A stretch of 6,895 nucleotides of DNA from CAYMTN01 sp964393335. GTDB lineage: Bacteria; Chloroflexota; Anaerolineae; Aggregatilineales; Aggregatilineaceae. The stretch is taken from contig CAYMTN010000260.1 in assembly GCA_964393335.1 (NCBI GenBank), positions 1 to 6,895 on the forward strand, given 5' to 3'. Made by a program: the position numbers and the translations under genes. Position 1 is the stretch's first letter, and each line of letters begins with the position of its first letter. Below are positions 6,415 through 6,895 of the stretch, piece by piece. Under the pieces are notes generated by a model. It did no database searches. It saw only the letters and a program-made list of their open reading frames with translations, and was not told the origin of the DNA.

Positions 6415-6460
6415 TTGTGGTGATCCTCGAATAAAGTGTGGAAAATCCGAAACAATCCGA
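6408..6460. repeat. Three copies of AATCCG(A/G) upstream of the exporter operon
   Basis: AATCCGG at 6408-6414, AATCCGA at 6444-6450 and AATCCGA at 6454-6460. The last two are exactly 10 bp apart, so they fall on the same face of the helix. The first copy contains the right arm of the hairpin at 6385-6414. Short direct repeats phased by one helical turn are a common layout for regulator half-sites, but with seven-base units chance is not excluded. Confidence 0.3.
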
Positions 6461-6498
6461 CAAGCTCCCAAACTCAGGCGAAAAACGCACGCATCCCC

Positions 6499-6528
6499 CA
6501 TATAACTACTCTTGCCGTTTTGTCTCAA
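6499..6528 (-). promoter_or_regulatory. Weak candidate promoter of the exporter operon
   Basis: On the minus strand TTGAGA (6528-6523), an 18-bp spacer and TATATG (6504-6499) give four matches in each hexamer. This would produce a leader of about 140 nt carrying the hairpin at 6385-6414. No better pair stands out upstream of 6351, but the match is modest and the AT-rich sequence makes chance hits easy. Confidence 0.25.
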
Positions 6529-6546
6529 ATAGTTCGATCAATCTTA

Positions 6547-6741
6547 ATGAATTGGATCACGATCGGTAGTCCGAAAACACCTATACTTGCTACACTCTAT
6601 CTGGAGGCTAATCCTGATGATTTACGCGGACTTGCGGTGCTCCTGGGTAACACCAACCTCAACATAGTGACGATTGACACTGAACCGCGATTGGACGCGC
6701 TGGCAGAGCGCATGGAACGGGTGGAGGTAGAGAATAGTTGA
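6547..6741 (+). CDS. Small hypothetical ORF, doubtful gene or gene remnant
   Basis: I do not recognise this product. The frame encodes 64 aa from the ATG at 6547, or 101 aa if a GTG at 6436 is used; neither start has a convincing Shine-Dalgarno. The upstream extension overlaps the likely promoter and leader of the divergent exporter operon, so the shorter form is preferred. The C-terminal half looks protein-like: LATLYLEANPDDLRGLAVLL, then NLNIVTID, then an acidic/basic helix RLDALAERMERVEVE. The N-terminal part is featureless. There is no signal peptide, membrane helix or cysteine. Third-position GC is near 50%, lower than in the neighbouring transporter genes. It precedes the STAND-type regulator by 58 bp on the same strand. 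It could be a small partner protein, a degenerate fragment of a larger gene, or not translated. Confidence 0.35.
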   Translation: MNWITIGSPKTPILATLYLEANPDDLRGLAVLLGNTNLNIVTIDTEPRLDALAERMERVEVENS

Positions 6742-6799
6742 CCTCAAAGGTGCTGCAAGGCGAGGAGCACTGCTCGTGATGTGAGAAAAAGTGCTGACA

Positions 6800-6895
6800 A
6801 TGACAATCCATAATCTCCCATTACACACCACATCATTTATTGGTCGGCAGTCAGAATTGGATGATCTCAGTGATCTGTTTTCGACAATCGATCAG
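6800..6895 (+). CDS. N-terminus of a large STAND/LuxR-type ATPase regulator (partial, runs off window)
   Basis: Only 32 codons are visible, but they match the diagnostic opening of multidomain regulators: HNLPLHTTSFIGRQSELDDL, corresponding to the family pattern NLPxxxTSFIGRExEL. In those proteins a P-loop (GxGGxGKT) NTPase domain follows within a few tens of residues, then TPR repeats and often a LuxR or BTAD/SARP DNA-binding domain. None of these lies within the window, so the output domain is unknown. The ATG at 6800 puts the motif at residues 4-23, which is usual. An in-frame GTG at 6791 is an alternative, and a TGA at 6782-6784 bounds the extension. No strong Shine-Dalgarno is visible before either. 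It is transcribed away from the transporter operons. Confidence 0.75.
   Translation, partial: MTIHNLPLHTTSFIGRQSELDDLSDLFSTIDQ

Larger units (their letters stand above)
6352..6799. other. Intergenic region between the exporter operon and the STAND-type regulator
   Basis: 448 bp between two divergently oriented genes, more AT-rich than the coding blocks, especially at 6430-6600. It holds the exporter leader with its hairpin and repeats, a weak minus-strand promoter and the doubtful small ORF. A lone -10-like TATACT is at 6582-6587 on the plus strand, without a matching -35. GTGCT (6753-6757) and AGCAC (6769-6773) could form a short stem before the regulator, without a T-run. No tRNA, small-RNA family, insertion sequence end or terminator is recognisable. 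Confidence 0.5.

Noticed and set aside
6603..6667. GGAGG followed by an ATG at 6617 and a 16-codon frame (MIYADLRCSWVTPTST)
   Set aside because: The Shine-Dalgarno spacing is plausible and a TATACT box lies upstream, but there is no -35 box. The peptide overlaps the more protein-like small ORF in another frame and has no leader-peptide hallmark such as codon runs or an attenuator.
6753..6773. Stem GTGCT/AGCAC as a terminator before the STAND-type regulator
   Set aside because: Only five pairs with an 11-nt loop, and no T-run follows.

Overview
The window reads as a GC-rich bacterial chromosome segment dominated by two ABC-transporter operons on the minus strand. A small intergenic and regulatory zone and the first codons of a plus-strand regulator lie at the right end. 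The truncated right-hand gene opens with the NLP...TSFIGR signature of large STAND/LuxR-type ATPase regulators, which are abundant in Chloroflexota and Actinobacteria. With the fused dipeptide-transport ATPase, this makes a Chloroflexota (Anaerolineae-like) host my best guess, held with low to moderate confidence. No rRNA, tRNA, CRISPR array, insertion sequence or phage gene is visible.

Transcription of the left two thirds runs right to left. A promoter with a 17-bp spacer (about 4472-4500) drives a four-gene importer operon: dppB-like permease (4418-3450), dppC-like permease (3453-2548), a single-chain DppD-DppF ATPase (2551-791) and a family-5 solute-binding protein (740 to beyond the left edge). 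The first three genes are joined by ATGA stop/start overlaps; the binding protein follows after a 50-bp gap with its own strong Shine-Dalgarno. Together they form a complete peptide- or nickel-type importer: extracytoplasmic receptor, two membrane subunits and one double ATPase. A perfect 18-bp palindrome abuts the -35 box and is the clearest candidate operator in the window.

Upstream, and on the same strand, lies a two-gene ABC-2 exporter operon: a NatA/DrrA-type ATPase (6351-5341) overlapping its ABC-2 permease (5344-4607) by ATGA. Its substrate cannot be read from the sequence.

The right end (6352-6895) is more AT-rich. It holds the leader of the ABC-2 operon with a possible hairpin and AATCCG repeats, a doubtful small plus-strand ORF, and the start of the STAND-type regulator at 6800. 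The window is mostly well-understood transporter biology. The parts worth a second look are the operator/promoter architecture at 4437-4519, departures from consensus in the ATPases and in DppC, and the small ORF beside the truncated regulator. I did not find convincing evidence of a wholly new system.
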